This document shows, piece by piece, positions 12,939 through 24,100 of a stretch of DNA of 64,000 bases. This stretch comes from Pedobacter ghigonis (GTDB taxonomy: Bacteria; Bacteroidota; Bacteroidia; Sphingobacteriales; Sphingobacteriaceae), in assembly GCF_903166585.1 (NCBI RefSeq), contig NZ_CAESCM010000007.1, positions 228,872 through 292,871 of the forward strand, read 5' to 3'. The notes below the pieces were generated by a model that ran no database searches, was not told where the DNA came from, and was given only the letters and a program-made list of their open reading frames with translations. Each line of letters starts with the position of its first letter. Position 1 is the stretch's first letter. Position numbers and translations under genes: made by a program.

Positions 12939-13790
12939 TTACAATACCTTTTCAACGCCAAGGCCAAATAAGGCAAAGTCATATTTTACCGGATCGAAGG
13001 GATCAAATTCCTTCAAATGAGTGGTCAATTCTACTGCAGTTAACCAATCTGTTTGCTTCCGGTTAATTAATCCAAGCAAGCGCCCTACCCTGTCTACATG
13101 CACATCGCAGGGGCAAATCAGATCTTTTGGCTTTAGCGTATTCCAGATGCCAAAATCAACGCCCTTATTATCAACCCTTACCATCCACCTCAAAAACATA
13201 TTTAAACGTTTGCAGGTCGATTTTTGCTTTGGCGAAGAAATATGCTTTTTAGTCCGGTGCGGGAAATCATCCAGCGAAAAGAAATACTGCCTGAAATAAT
13301 TGAGACATTGCTCGATAGAAACCTGCAGCTGACCGGATAAACAAACCTCCGATGTATTAAATACCCCGCCTGTTGCAGATGATACTTCCAGGTAGGCATC
13401 GAGAAAAACATCCTGCTTTGGAATAAAAGCTTGCTCCAGACTATCAAAATTGCTGTAATGCATCTTGAAAAAGGAGATAAAATAAAGCAGGTCGGTATCG
13501 TTAAAGGTGCGGTGCTTAAAGTTGAGTAAACGCTTTAATTCTTCATCGCTGTGGTTCAGTACAAAATCATAAGGCGCATTATCCATGCGGTTAAGTAGCT
13601 CCCGGCATTTATTGATAATGGTTTTACGCTGCCCCCAGGCCAGCACCGCAGCAAAGAAACCTGCAATTTCGATATCCTGTTTTTTTTCAAACAAATGTGG
13701 AATACAAACCGGATCGTTCGCAATGAAATCGGGCCGGTTGTATTGTTCTACTTTATGATCGAGAAAATTCTTTAGTTCGAGAAACTGCAT
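12939..13790 (-). CDS. TIGR02757/DUF2400 family protein
   Basis: A 283-residue soluble protein. Features recalled for the TIGR02757 family are present: an N-terminal FLDHKVEQYNRPDFIANDP, then AGFFAAVLAWGQRKTII near residue 45, and PCDVHVDRVGRLLGL near residue 230. The family is widespread in Bacteroidota and its biochemical function is not established; helix-hairpin-like segments suggest nucleic-acid association, which is an inference. It stands alone on the minus strand, 120 bp upstream of the Crp-like gene. No export signal or membrane segment is seen. Confidence 0.8.
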   Translation of the reverse strand: MQFLELKNFLDHKVEQYNRPDFIANDPVCIPHLFEKKQDIEIAGFFAAVLAWGQRKTIINKCRELLNRMDNAPYDFVLNHSDEELKRLLNFKHRTFNDTDLLYFISFFKMHYSNFDSLEQAFIPKQDVFLDAYLEVSSATGGVFNTSEVCLSGQLQVSIEQCLNYFRQYFFSLDDFPHRTKKHISSPKQKSTCKRLNMFLRWMVRVDNKGVDFGIWNTLKPKDLICPCDVHVDRVGRLLGLINRKQTDWLTAVELTTHLKEFDPFDPVKYDFALFGLGVEKVL

Positions 13791-13918
13791 GGTATAAAAT
13801 TAGTAGAGGTGAGCGTGGCGGTCAAGGATAAATGGAAAGATATACTTTCTTTATACCGTCATTCAAAGCGCAGGCTATTATACAAGTTGAATGCACTTAG
13901 ATAAGTCCTCTTCAAAAC

Positions 13919-14002
13919 CGTCATTTCGAGCGGAGCGCAGCGAAGTCGAGAAACCTGCCTGAAAAGATCTCTCCATTTTGCTGCGCTTCAGTCGAGATGA
14001 CG
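13919..14002. repeat. Interspersed imperfect palindrome (CGTCATTTCGAG type)
   Basis: An outer arm starting CGTCATTTCGAG and ending GTCGAGAAA is mirrored by a right arm with TGCGCTTCAGTCGAGATGACG. A related half-element lies at 56811-56850. The sequence is non-coding and sits just past the 3' end of the trans-sulfuration gene. It looks like a dispersed REP-like repeat. Confidence 0.7.
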
Positions 14003-14029
14003 ATATTCGCAATGACAGAATTTTATTTT

Positions 14030-15169
14030 TTAAGCCAAGGCGCGTTCAAGATCTTCCAAAAGATCGTCGATATCTTCTACCCCAACGCTTAAACGTAACA
14101 GGTTATCAGTTACGCCTACTTTCTCGCGTTCTTCTTTCGGTATCGAACCATGCGTCATGGTAGCCGGGTGGTTAATCAGCGATTCTACGCCACCAAGCGA
14201 TTCGGCAAGCGTAAATACTTTAAAATTTGAAGAAATCCGGAATGTTTCCTGTAAATCGGCACCTTTTAAGGTAATCGAAATCATACCACCAAAGCCACGC
14301 ATTTGCTTTTTAGCTACATCATGGTTAGGATGATCTTCAAAACCAGGCCAGTAGATTTTATCCACCTTCGGGTGCGTTTTTAAATAACGTGCTACACGCT
14401 CACCGTTTTCGCAATGTGCTTTCATCCTTAAATGAAGCGTTTTAATTCCCCTTAAAACCAAAAAGGCATCTTGTGGCCCAGGCGTTGCGCCACAAGCATT
14501 GTACACAAACCAAAGGTCTTTATACAAAGCTTCATTATTGGTTACCAAAGCACCCATCACCACATCAGAGTGACCACCAATGTATTTCGTTACCGAGTGC
14601 ATTACAATATCAGCACCCAAATCAATCGGGTTTTGTAAATATGGCGAAGCAAAGGTGTTATCAACCGTAAGAATTAAATTTTTCTCTTTGGTAATTTTAG
14701 CTACCCCTTCAATATCGATAATCTGCATGGTTGGGTTGGTAGGTGTTTCTATCCAAACCAGTTTAGTTTTATCGTTAACGTAAGGCAATATATTTTCAGG
14801 CTTGGAAAGATCCAGAAAATGGAACTTAATGCCATACTTGGCGTAAATTTTAGTAAAAATACGGTAAGATCCGCCATACAAATCGTTTCCAGTAATCACC
14901 TCATCACCAGGCTGCAATAAACGCAATACGGCATCGGTAGCCCCCATCCCACTCGAAAAAGCCAGGCCGTACTTTGCATTTTCTAAAGCGGCCAAACAAT
15001 CTTCTAAAGCCTTACGCGTAGGATTTGTACCTCTCGAGTATTCGTAGCCCTTATTATCGCCGGGCGATTTTTGCCAGTAGGTTGATGTTTGATAAATCGG
15101 TGTCATTACTGCACCTGTAGTTGGATCAGGCTCCTGACCCGCGTGTATAGCTTTGGTTGCGAATTTCAT
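14030..15169 (-). CDS. metB: Cystathionine gamma-synthase / gamma-lyase type PLP enzyme
   Basis: A 379-residue Cys/Met-metabolism PLP enzyme, full length for the family. The N-terminus MKFATKAIHAGQEPDPTTGA and the motif EYSRGTNPTR are typical. The PLP lysine is K195 in SVTKYIGGHSD. It would form cystathionine from an activated homoserine and cysteine (synthase) or cleave cystathionine (lyase). Sequence alone does not separate the two, so the symbol is tentative. Monocistronic on the minus strand; a hairpin lies about 90 bp upstream of its start. Confidence 0.85.
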   Translation of the reverse strand: MKFATKAIHAGQEPDPTTGAVMTPIYQTSTYWQKSPGDNKGYEYSRGTNPTRKALEDCLAALENAKYGLAFSSGMGATDAVLRLLQPGDEVITGNDLYGGSYRIFTKIYAKYGIKFHFLDLSKPENILPYVNDKTKLVWIETPTNPTMQIIDIEGVAKITKEKNLILTVDNTFASPYLQNPIDLGADIVMHSVTKYIGGHSDVVMGALVTNNEALYKDLWFVYNACGATPGPQDAFLVLRGIKTLHLRMKAHCENGERVARYLKTHPKVDKIYWPGFEDHPNHDVAKKQMRGFGGMISITLKGADLQETFRISSNFKVFTLAESLGGVESLINHPATMTHGSIPKEEREKVGVTDNLLRLSVGVEDIDDLLEDLERALA

Positions 15170-15257
15170 TTTTTCTAATAACTAGGATGATTAACAAGTA
15201 TCGAAATAAGATTTGAAAACATCTGTTTCCGCGATACTATTTTACATTAAAATTTAA

Positions 15258-15296
15258 AATCGTTAGCGGAGACGATGAGAATCCCAACTAACGATT
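15258..15296 (-). terminator. Hairpin between proS and the trans-sulfuration gene
   Basis: AATCGTTAG and CTAACGATT form a 9-bp stem around a 21-nt loop. On the minus strand it is followed by TTTTAAATTTT. It may end the proS transcript or sit in the leader of the downstream gene. It does not fit the SAM riboswitch folds I know. Confidence 0.45.
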
Positions 15297-15384
15297 AATT
15301 TAAAAGTTGCAAAAACAAAGTCACGACTAATTCTGGCCATTGGCTGGGCGACTCACGACTCCAAACCCACGGCTCAGGGTTATG

Positions 15385-16857
15385 CTAATATGCTCTTGCA
15401 AATAATACTCTTTGTATAGATGGCTTGCCTGAATAAATACAAACGCCATCTTCCAGTTTATTATCTAAAGGAATACAACGGATGGTTGCCTTTGTTTCCT
15501 CTTTAATCTTTTGTTCCGTTTCTGGTGTTCCATCCCAGTGAGCCGAAATAAAACCTGCTTTGGTATCTAACAACTGCTGAAACTCTTCGTAAGAATTGGC
15601 CTCAGTAATGTGTTCATCGCGGTAAGTCAAAGCTTTGTTAAACATACTTTGTTGTATATCTTCCAGTAATTTGGCGATATAGATATCCAGACCTTCCTGC
15701 GGAACAGTTTGTTTTACCTTAGTATCCCTACGGGCAATTTCTACCGTTTTATTTTCCAAATCGCGGCCACCAATAGCTATACGCACAGGCACACCTTTTA
15801 ATTCGTAATCGGCAAATTTAAAGCCCGGACGCTGTGTATCACGGTCGTCGTATTTTACCGAAATACCCATACCTTTTAAACGCATACTTAACTCGTTAAC
15901 GTATGTCGAAATTTTAGCCAAATCTTCATCGTTCTTATAAATCGGAACAATTACAACCTGGATTGGTGCCAGTTTTGGTGGAATAATTAAACCTGAATCA
16001 TCGCTATGCGCCATAATTAAAGCACCCATTAAACGGGTTGATACACCCCATGAGGTTGCCCAAACGTGATCTAACTTACCATCTTTACCGGTAAACTTAA
16101 CGTCGAATGCTTTGGCAAAATTCTGTCCCAAAAAGTGTGAAGTACCAGCCTGCAATGCTTTACCATCCTGCATTAAAGCCTCAATGCAATAAGTATCTAA
16201 AGCACCTGCAAAACGCTCGTTTGGCGATTTACGGCCTCTGATTACCGGAACCGCTAGCCAGTTCTCAGCAAAATCGGCATAAATGTGCAACATGCGTTCT
16301 GTTTCTTCAATCGCTTCTTCAGCTGTAGCGTGTGCGGTATGTCCTTCCTGCCATAAAAACTCTGCAGTACGTAAGAACAAACGTGTACGCATTTCCCACC
16401 TTACCACATTGGCCCATTGGTTAATCAAAATAGGCAAATCGCGGTACGACTGAATCCAACCTTTATAGGTATTCCAGATAATGGTTTCTGAAGTTGGGCG
16501 TACAATCAGTTCTTCTTCCAGCTTAGCCGTTTCATCTACAACGATATTTCCATTGCCGTCGTTTTTTAAACGGTAGTGTGTTACAACAGCACATTCTGTC
16601 GCAAATCCCTCAACATGAGAAGCTTCCTTCGAGAAAAATGACTTTGGAATGAATAATGGAAAATAAGCATTCTGATGACCAGTATCCTTAAACATTTTAT
16701 CCAGTACTGCCTGCATTTTTTCCCATATAGCATAGCCATTAGGCTTTATAACCATACATCCGCGCACTGCCGAATGCTCGGCCAGGTCTGCTTTTAATAC
16801 AATATCATTATACCATTGGGAATAATCGGCTTCTCGGCTTGTAATTTCTTTGCTCAT
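15385..16857 (-). CDS. proS: Prolyl-tRNA synthetase (class II, short archaeal/eukaryote-like type)
   Basis: A 490-residue cytoplasmic enzyme charging tRNA-Pro with proline. The ATG at 16857 ([19 protein letters not shown]) is chosen over an upstream in-frame ATG because this is the family's usual start. Class II motifs are visible: [17 protein letters not shown] near residues 120-136 and [18 protein letters not shown] near residues 150-165, with TAHATAEEA after them. The protein lacks the editing insertion of the long bacterial ProRS and has the C-terminal extension ending VLFARAY. Divergent from the lipoprotein gene at 17049. Confidence 0.95.
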   Translation of the reverse strand: MSKEITSREADYSQWYNDIVLKADLAEHSAVRGCMVIKPNGYAIWEKMQAVLDKMFKDTGHQNAYFPLFIPKSFFSKEASHVEGFATECAVVTHYRLKNDGNGNIVVDETAKLEEELIVRPTSETIIWNTYKGWIQSYRDLPILINQWANVVRWEMRTRLFLRTAEFLWQEGHTAHATAEEAIEETERMLHIYADFAENWLAVPVIRGRKSPNERFAGALDTYCIEALMQDGKALQAGTSHFLGQNFAKAFDVKFTGKDGKLDHVWATSWGVSTRLMGALIMAHSDDSGLIIPPKLAPIQVVIVPIYKNDEDLAKISTYVNELSMRLKGMGISVKYDDRDTQRPGFKFADYELKGVPVRIAIGGRDLENKTVEIARRDTKVKQTVPQEGLDIYIAKLLEDIQQSMFNKALTYRDEHITEANSYEEFQQLLDTKAGFISAHWDGTPETEQKIKEETKATIRCIPLDNKLEDGVCIYSGKPSIQRVLFARAY

Positions 16858-16963
16858 CTTATGTATTTGGAACGTAATTTGTATGTTAAAAACTGTAAAA
16901 TTAGATGGCAAATTTATAAATTTATGCCTACAAAAGTTTAACAAAATATTATCATTTATTTAA

Positions 16964-17000
16964 TTGTTGTTTTATGCGACTAATTAAATAGTTATATTTG
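16964..17000 (+). promoter_or_regulatory. Bacteroidota-type promoter for the gene at 17049
   Basis: A TTGTTG element at 16964-16969 precedes TATATTTG (TAnnTTTG) at 16993-17000 with about 23 bp spacing. The start codon follows about 50 bp downstream. Confidence 0.55.
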
Positions 17001-17048
17001 AATATATTCATTACATCCCATGCACACACACAACTAAATATAAACACA

Positions 17049-18059
17049 ATGAAACCAATTAAATTATTACCCATTGTAATGATTGCTGCCGCAGGGCTGG
17101 TCGCATCATGCTCTACATCAAAATTGGCTCAGAACAAGTCGAATGATGATGTTTATAATACTGTGGCTAAGGCCAGAGAGGTAGAAATTGTTCAGGTACA
17201 ACCCCAGCAACAGGCGCGTAACCAGGGACAGTACGACAACCAGGAATACGACGAATATTATGGCACAAGTAATCCTTATTACGACATGGATTACTCATCA
17301 AGGATAAACCGTTTTCATAATGGTTACAGCTTTCAGGGCTATTACGACCCCTATTTCGATAACTACTACTATGGCAACAGCTATGGTGCTTCAAACTACT
17401 TAGGCATTGGCTTAGGTTGGAGCAACGGTTATGGTTTAGGCTGGGGTAGCGGATACTACGGCGGTGGCTGGGGCTACGGAAGCATCTGGAACAACCCATT
17501 CTACTATGGTAACTATGGCTACGGCTGGAATAACCCATGGGGCTGGAACTCATGGGGACCATACTCTTACTACGACCGTTATGGTTGGGGTGGCGGCGGA
17601 TACTACGGCGGTGGCTGGGGTGGCGGCTATTATGGTGGCGGTGTGTATACCAATAGAAATTACAGACCAAGACCAGGAAGTGATGACCGTGGTGTACCAA
17701 GATATGGCAGCAGCGCCGGAAACGGCGGCAGACCTGGCAGATCAGGTATAGCTAATCAAAATGGTGGTGTTTCTTACGCACCTAACAATAATGCTGGAAG
17801 ACCGGTTAGAAACCAGGCAAACGGAGGATATACCCAAAACCAGGGCACACAAAGTGGCAGACCGACCAGAAACGAGAACTATTCACCTCAACCTCAAAGC
17901 AGCAGACCTACAAGGAATGAGAGCTATACCCCTCCTGCAAGAACCGAAAGCAGACCTACTTATTCTCCTCCACCATCAAGTGGCGGTGGCGGCGGTGGTT
18001 CAACCGGCGGTGGCGGTGGTGGCGGCGGTTCACGTCCATCAAGAGCAGGAAGAGGTTAA
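17049..18059 (+). CDS. Gly/Tyr-rich repetitive lipoprotein
   Basis: A 336-residue protein with a lipoprotein signal peptide ending LVASC (Cys21). The ATG at 17049 gives the normal signal peptide; an upstream in-frame ATG adds 17 residues and spoils it. Residues about 65-210 are low-complexity Tyr/Gly/Asn/Trp sequence. The C-terminal third has repeats of the form SRPTRNESYTP and ends in Gly runs. Similar proteins in Pedobacter are usually hypothetical. The composition suggests an unstructured, possibly surface-exposed or self-associating lipoprotein, but no function is assigned. It is followed after 18 bp by the outer-membrane porin gene, probably co-transcribed. Confidence 0.8.
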   Translation: MKPIKLLPIVMIAAAGLVASCSTSKLAQNKSNDDVYNTVAKAREVEIVQVQPQQQARNQGQYDNQEYDEYYGTSNPYYDMDYSSRINRFHNGYSFQGYYDPYFDNYYYGNSYGASNYLGIGLGWSNGYGLGWGSGYYGGGWGYGSIWNNPFYYGNYGYGWNNPWGWNSWGPYSYYDRYGWGGGGYYGGGWGGGYYGGGVYTNRNYRPRPGSDDRGVPRYGSSAGNGGRPGRSGIANQNGGVSYAPNNNAGRPVRNQANGGYTQNQGTQSGRPTRNENYSPQPQSSRPTRNESYTPPARTESRPTYSPPPSSGGGGGGSTGGGGGGGGSRPSRAGRG

Positions 18060-18077
18060 TCAATTTAAACACACAAG

Positions 18078-19607
18078 ATGAAAAAATATATTTTAGCTTC
18101 GCTAGTAGCTACAGTAGCTGCTATGGGATCGGCTTATGCCCAAAGTTACGCACCAGATGCTTATCGGTTCTCTCAAACCAATTACGGTTCTTCTGCCAGG
18201 TTTAAAGGCATGGGAGGCGCACAAATTGGTGTAGGTGGAGATATTGGTTCTATCAATGCCAACCCTGCGGGCTTAGGCTTGTTTACCAAATCAGAATTTA
18301 GCATTACACCAGAATTTAATAGCGTTTCTAATCAAAGCTCTTTTTTAGGCAACAACATCAAGACAGACAAGAACCAGATTAATCTGAATAACCTGGGGGT
18401 TGTTTTTTACAGCCCTGCAGCCAGAATGAAAGGCAGTGATGTAAGTAAAGGCTTGGTAAGTAGCGTTTTTGGATTAAGTTACACCAGAAACAATGACTTT
18501 TTAAATAATATCGGCTACAACGGCACCAACACAAACAGCTCAATCAGGGATGCTTATGTTGATCAGGCTAACAATTATGGCACTGATAACAGTATAGCCG
18601 GTGATGCTTACAACAGCTATTTAATTAATAAAAATACGCCAACTTTCCCAAATCAATATTCGGCAGAGCCTTATAACAATGCTACTTTCAAGCAAAACTG
18701 GGATGAAGCACGTTTAGGTTCTACCTCAGAATTTAATGTTGCTGGAGCACTTAATTTTGGCAATAAAGTTTACATTGGAGCCACAGCTAGTTTCGTAAAT
18801 GTTAAATACACCAGCGATGCTACTTTTACTGAATCAGGTATTGTTAATACTTATGATGATAGCTTGACCCCACCTCAATATACTGGTAATGAAAATTATT
18901 CACTTACACATTTCAGAAACCAGGAGACTAAAGGGGGCGGCTTTAACCTAAAACTGGGAATGATTTTCAGACCCGTAAATGAGTTAAGGATTGGTTTGAA
19001 TTTCCAGACTCCTACATGGATGAACCTGGAAGATAATACAGCTGAAACTTTACAGGCAAGCCTGGCTGGAAACGCAACAAATTCACCATCAAATTCAAAC
19101 AATGCAACTAAATATTACACTTTCAGTTACAACTTACGTACTCCACTTAAAGCTTCTGCTGGTTTAAGTTACGTTATAGCCGGTACTGCTTTAATATCTG
19201 CTGATGTTGATTATGTAGATTATTCATCAATGCGTTTTTCTGCTGATAATAATTCAGATATTTCAACCATTAACAGTTCTAACGATTTTATTAAAAATTC
19301 GTATAAAGAAACTGTTAACTACCGTTTTGGTGCTGAAGTAAAGGTAACTAATGAAGTAAGCTTAAGAGGTGGTTACGGTGTAAACGGAAGTGGCATTAAA
19401 GGTGGCGATAACAAATTCTATCAAGGCCAATACTACACAGGTGGAATTGGCTATAGAGTAGATAATTATTATTTCGATTTAGCTTATCAAAACTATAAAA
19501 CTAATTTTAGCTCAAGTCCTTACGAGTTGAATGATTACTCAGAACCAGTAGCTGATGTTAAAAGTAACAGAAACAATGTATTCTTAACTTTTGGTGTAAG
19601 GTTTTAA
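18078..19607 (+). CDS. Outer-membrane transport protein, OmpP1/FadL-like
   Basis: A 509-residue beta-barrel protein with a signal peptide ending AYAQS near residue 22. The N-terminal mature region has RFKGMGGAQIGVGGDIGS and INANPAGLGLF, typical of the FadL/OmpP1 superfamily in Bacteroidota. The chain ends in an aromatic strand, NVFLTFGVRF, as expected for barrel assembly. The family carries hydrophobic compounds across the outer membrane; the substrate here is unknown. Likely in an operon with the lipoprotein 18 bp upstream, closed by a strong terminator. Confidence 0.88.
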   Translation: MKKYILASLVATVAAMGSAYAQSYAPDAYRFSQTNYGSSARFKGMGGAQIGVGGDIGSINANPAGLGLFTKSEFSITPEFNSVSNQSSFLGNNIKTDKNQINLNNLGVVFYSPAARMKGSDVSKGLVSSVFGLSYTRNNDFLNNIGYNGTNTNSSIRDAYVDQANNYGTDNSIAGDAYNSYLINKNTPTFPNQYSAEPYNNATFKQNWDEARLGSTSEFNVAGALNFGNKVYIGATASFVNVKYTSDATFTESGIVNTYDDSLTPPQYTGNENYSLTHFRNQETKGGGFNLKLGMIFRPVNELRIGLNFQTPTWMNLEDNTAETLQASLAGNATNSPSNSNNATKYYTFSYNLRTPLKASAGLSYVIAGTALISADVDYVDYSSMRFSADNNSDISTINSSNDFIKNSYKETVNYRFGAEVKVTNEVSLRGGYGVNGSGIKGGDNKFYQGQYYTGGIGYRVDNYYFDLAYQNYKTNFSSSPYELNDYSEPVADVKSNRNNVFLTFGVRF

Positions 19608-19631
19608 TAATAAACAGTTTACCAAGCAATT

Positions 19632-19672
19632 AAAAAGCGCCAGTTTTCAATCAGAGAACTGGCGCTTTTTTT
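19632..19672 (+). terminator. Intrinsic terminator after the OmpP1/FadL-like gene
   Basis: AAAAGCGCCAGTT pairs with AACTGGCGCTTTT around a short loop, followed by T residues. The stem is near perfect. Confidence 0.9.
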
Positions 19673-19677
19673 GCAAC

Positions 19678-19706
19678 AAAAAAGGATACCCAATCCTGGG
19701 TACCCT
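19678..19706 (-). terminator. Intrinsic terminator after the SusD-like gene
   Basis: On the minus strand GGGTACCCA and TGGGTATCC pair around a 4-nt loop with one mismatch and are followed by a T run. It lies about 20 bp past the SusD stop. Confidence 0.75.
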
Positions 19707-19726
19707 TCACTATTGACTAACCTTAT

Positions 19727-21124
19727 TTAATTCACATCCCACCACAACCTGTCGGTAATTTTAGCCTTTTGTTGTGGCTGTGGGTTTGCTGTAATTTCGG
19801 TATTCGGATAAAGTACCCTTCTAGGAATTTCTGAAAGTGCGTTCTTCACTTTCGTTAAAGCCGGGAACCCGGTGCGGCGCCAATCGGTATAATTTTCGGC
19901 ATTAAGAAAGTTCGCAACTGACTTTTCTTCCATAATTAAACGGAGTGCATTTGTACTGCTAAGTGTTCCGCGCGAAGCAACATAGGTATTCATATCTGCT
20001 GTGCTCACCCCTACTTTGGTCATATGTTGTTTGATACCCTCCTGATAAAAAGGTTGTGCAGCCGTAAAACCAGATACAACCAGCGTGGCTTCGGCTTTAA
20101 TGAATAAGGCCTCGGTATAATTTACCAGATAATTATTGGCATTGGCCCCTGCATAAAAATCGGCAGGAATAGAGTAAGCCTCCAGACTACCAATTTCATC
20201 TAAACCAATCTGCCGGCCTGTATATAAACCGGTTTGTTTGGCGGGTTTAACCATTTTGCTTAATCTAGGGTCGTTTCTGGCAGTAAAAGCATCAACAAAG
20301 GTATTGGCAAGCACAAAGGTAGTACCTGGTAAAAAATTTTGTTGCCATGGGTTTTCTGCCCCTGCCGCACCGCTAAAAGCAATTTTAGCATCATCATCAT
20401 TGCTTTGCATCCCGTTTGTGAGTGCTGTTAAAGCCAGTTGTGCCTGCGCCGAAGCTGTATTCCCGGGTGCTTTACTTAAGTGCATGTAATAACGCGCTTT
20501 TAAAGTATAAGCCAATTTTCTCCACTTGGCCATATCGCCGCCATAGATGTAATCGTCGCTGCCGGGCTTAAGGCCACCATTTTTTGCAATATCGGCTATT
20601 CCATCATCCAGTAGGGCTTGAATCTGAACATAAATCTGCTGCTGACTATCATACACCGGAGTTGGCTGCCCTACCCCTAAAAAAGCCTGACTGTAAGGCA
20701 GATCGCCCCAGGCATCTGTTGCATAACCCAAAGTATAAGCCGAAAGAATTTTAGCGATGGCTCCATAATTAGAATTGCCATTAGCGGCAGCTTTAATCTT
20801 TAGTAAATTCAGGTTGTTTAATGTTCTTACATACACATTATTCCAGTCGCCATCCATATCAACATTATACATAAGATAAGTACCAAAATTTGGTGCCACC
20901 TGATTAAGCGCCATTACCTGAAGATATTGTTGCAGCACCACACTCAAATTCCCATCGCCTGCTGCATTGATATTTTGTGATATCAGCATTTGTATAGGTG
21001 GTAACATCAGCGATTCTTTAACATCAATCGGTCTGTTTGGATCATCATTTACATCCAGGTATTTTTTGCATCCGGCTAATGCCACCATAAGGGCAAAGCC
21101 TAAAATAAAATATATCTTTTTCAT
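19727..21124 (-). CDS. SusD/RagB-type nutrient-binding outer-membrane lipoprotein
   Basis: A 465-residue lipoprotein with signal peptide and lipobox ALAGC (Cys19), then KYLDVNDDPNRP, the hallmark start of the SusD-like_2 group. The C-terminal part has LFIKAEATLVVSG and the NAENYTDWRRTGFPAL motif common to SusD proteins. It should cap the SusC transporter and bind the ligand at the cell surface. It lies 25 bp after SusC in the same operon. No glycosidase, sulfatase or sigma/anti-sigma pair adjoins the pair, so the substrate cannot be inferred. Confidence 0.92.
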   Translation of the reverse strand: MKKIYFILGFALMVALAGCKKYLDVNDDPNRPIDVKESLMLPPIQMLISQNINAAGDGNLSVVLQQYLQVMALNQVAPNFGTYLMYNVDMDGDWNNVYVRTLNNLNLLKIKAAANGNSNYGAIAKILSAYTLGYATDAWGDLPYSQAFLGVGQPTPVYDSQQQIYVQIQALLDDGIADIAKNGGLKPGSDDYIYGGDMAKWRKLAYTLKARYYMHLSKAPGNTASAQAQLALTALTNGMQSNDDDAKIAFSGAAGAENPWQQNFLPGTTFVLANTFVDAFTARNDPRLSKMVKPAKQTGLYTGRQIGLDEIGSLEAYSIPADFYAGANANNYLVNYTEALFIKAEATLVVSGFTAAQPFYQEGIKQHMTKVGVSTADMNTYVASRGTLSSTNALRLIMEEKSVANFLNAENYTDWRRTGFPALTKVKNALSEIPRRVLYPNTEITANPQPQQKAKITDRLWWDVN

Positions 21125-21149
21125 GTTATTTCTTTCTAATTGTTAGGGG

Positions 21150-24100
21150 CTATAAAGTCAGTTTCAAACTAAAATCAACAGATCTTGATGTTGGCGTTGA
21201 GAACGAATAAATCCCTTGCGAACCATTTGAAGAGCCAAACGAACTTACTTCCGGATCTCCACCGGTAAAGTGTGGTGCATAAATCCAAAGGTTGCGGCCC
21301 GTTACCTGAAACCCAATAGTTTTGAAAGGTGTTTTTTGCAACCAGGCAGGTTTAACATTATAGCCAAGGCTTACATTTCGCAATTTAACATAGGTTCCAT
21401 CCTGAATTACCGATTCGAGCACGCTGTTTGCTCGTTGATAATAAGCTTGCCCTGAAACCGAAACTGTATTCGGCAGGCCTGTTGTAGCATTTATGCCCTC
21501 AACTACACGCAGTCCGCGATCTTCGGTAACTTTAGGTGTACCATAGAAATAGCCATAACCATCTACGTTATTTTGGATATCGCCACCCTTTTTTATATCA
21601 AAAGAGAAGCTAAGCGTAAACTGCTTATACTTGAAATTATTGACAATACCACCCATCCAATCTGGATTAATATCACCGATAATACCTTGCTCATCGGCAG
21701 CAAAAGGAAGCCCGCCATCATCAGTAAGCAACTGTCCGGCTGCATTTCTGGCATATCGGGTACCATAAATTACACCATAAGGCTGGTCAACAAAAATAAA
21801 GGTAAAGCCATTGCCAACCTGTTTCAGGTCTTTATAAATAGAGAGTACTTTGTTTCTGATTCTGCTATAGTTTATGGTTAAATCCCAGCTAAAATCCTGC
21901 GTCGAAATTGGTTTAGCATTTAATAAAACCTCAATACCACGGTTGCGCATAGCTGCAGAATTTACACTGGTTGCATTAAAACCTGTAGATGGAGCTAAAG
22001 CCACAGATGGAATGATGCCATTTTTAGTTCGCTTATCGAAATAGGTAAACTCAATGCCCAAGCGATTTTTAAAGAAACCGGTTTCTAATCCAACTTCAAA
22101 CTCGTTAATACGCTCATTCTTCAGGTTCGGATCGCTAAGCACCTGGCTGATTAAGAAACCCGATTGTCCCTGATAAGGAAAGGTTGTATTTCTAACTGTT
22201 TGCGATTCGTAAGGCGTAAGCAAACTATACGGACCGATACTTGCATTCCCTACCGTACTGTAAGAAAGTCTTAACTTACCAAAGTTCATCACATCAGCAA
22301 GGCCTTTCGAGAAGAAATTAGAGAAAATAAAACTGGTTGCAGCCGAGCCATAAGGGTAAAACCTGTTGTCTTTAGCCAATACAGAAGTACCATCGTACCT
22401 GCCGGTTAAAGAGAGGATAATGAACTTTTTATAATCGATGTTCGATTGCAGATAAAAGCCAACTTTCCGGGTTAGGTAACTGGTTTCTGTAAACTTAACC
22501 GTCGATGCAGAACCGATATTATTAAATCCAGGAATCGTAATTCCTAATCCATTCGCATAACCATTTTGCGAATAAGTTGAAATGAGGTTGTTACCCAGTA
22601 AGGCTTCGACATTAAAATCGCCAAAACTTTTATTGGCATTCAGTATCAAATCATTATTGTACTGTCTGAAATTAGTATTGTTATTTACAATTCTTCCGTT
22701 AGGATTAGAAACCGACAATAAAGACTCGGTGTATTTACCTTGCTCTACATAAACATCAGCACCAAAACGCTCGGTAATGGTTAACCAGCTTAAAGGCTTA
22801 TAATCGGCTGTAAACGTGGGCAGAAAACGGTTAACAACAGATGTATTGCTGATATTATCTAACACCCAATAAGGATTATTACGCGAGAAACGGTATAAAC
22901 GCTGACTACCATCCGGATTTACCGATGGCTGCAGATCGTAAGAAACGGGAGCGGAAAAAATGGTCCACACCGGACTTTCCAAAGCATAACCTTCAGGTAG
23001 CCTGTGGTTTTTGGTATTGGCATAATTTAAGGAGAAAGTAACATTCAGGTCTTTAATAATTTGTGTAGTGAACTTTCCAAAAACGGTATTCCTATCGAAA
23101 GAAGTAGTGGGTACCGTTCCATCCTGTGCAAAATTGGTATAAGACAAGAAATAAGAGTTATAAGCCCCGCCCCCGTTTATGGCAACTGTGTTGGTATAAG
23201 TTTTTCCGGTTTTGAAGAATAAATCAGACTGATCGTACACCTGTGCTGGCTGGCCATTAATTTTTAAGGTGTCCATTCTAGCCCCCCACGAAGTACTCGT
23301 TTTTTGGTTCACACCATCAAAGTACACGCCATTAGAGCCCAGTGAATATTTATTCTGGATTTCCGGCAACAGCGGTTTCTCCATCGAAAAAGAAGAAGAA
23401 AAACTAATTGAAGGCTTTTTATTCAGACTTCCGGCTTTAGTGGTAATAATAATTACGCCCTTTGCTCCGTCAGATCCATATAAGGCTGTTGCTGCACCGC
23501 CTTTTAATACGTTAATGCTTTCAATAATATTTGGATCAAGATCGGCAATTCGGTTAGTGCCGGGACCTGAGTTGAGGTTGCCGGTTTCATCATTGTTAAC
23601 CGGAATACCGTCAATTACCATCAAAGCTTCGTTGTTACCATAAAGGGAGTTAGCACCCCTGATGACGATACGAGATGAACTGCCCGGCGTACCCGACGAA
23701 CTGGTAATCTGTACACCCGAAACTTTACCGGCCAATGCATTTACCAGGTTAGGTTCTTTTGATTGGGTAATCTGATCGCCTTTTACCTCTTGCGAACTAT
23801 AGGTTAAATTTCGCTTATCGCGTTTCACACCTAAGGCGGTTACCACAATCTCGTTCAGGTTTTGCTGGTCTTCGCTTAAGGTGATGGTTATGTTGCTTTG
23901 CCCGCTGTAGGCAAATTCTTTGGTTACATAGCCAATTCCGCTAAAAATCAGTGTGGCCGGGTTTGCACTTTTAATAGAAAATATCCCTTTCGCATCCGAA
24001 GAAGTCCCAACGGTGGTTCCTTTAACTTTTACCGATATACCTGGGATTGGCTGCCCCAAGGCATCGGTAATTTTACCGCTGATGAGCGATGTTTGACCAT

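Noticed and set aside
15170..15384. SAM riboswitch before the trans-sulfuration gene
   Set aside because: Only one simple hairpin is present; the multi-helix core and conserved loops of known SAM riboswitches were not found.
17167..17751. Long alternate-frame open stretches in the Gly/Tyr-rich lipoprotein
   Set aside because: GC-rich Gly codons keep other frames open; products are His/Arg/Ser or Ala/Thr junk without start signals.
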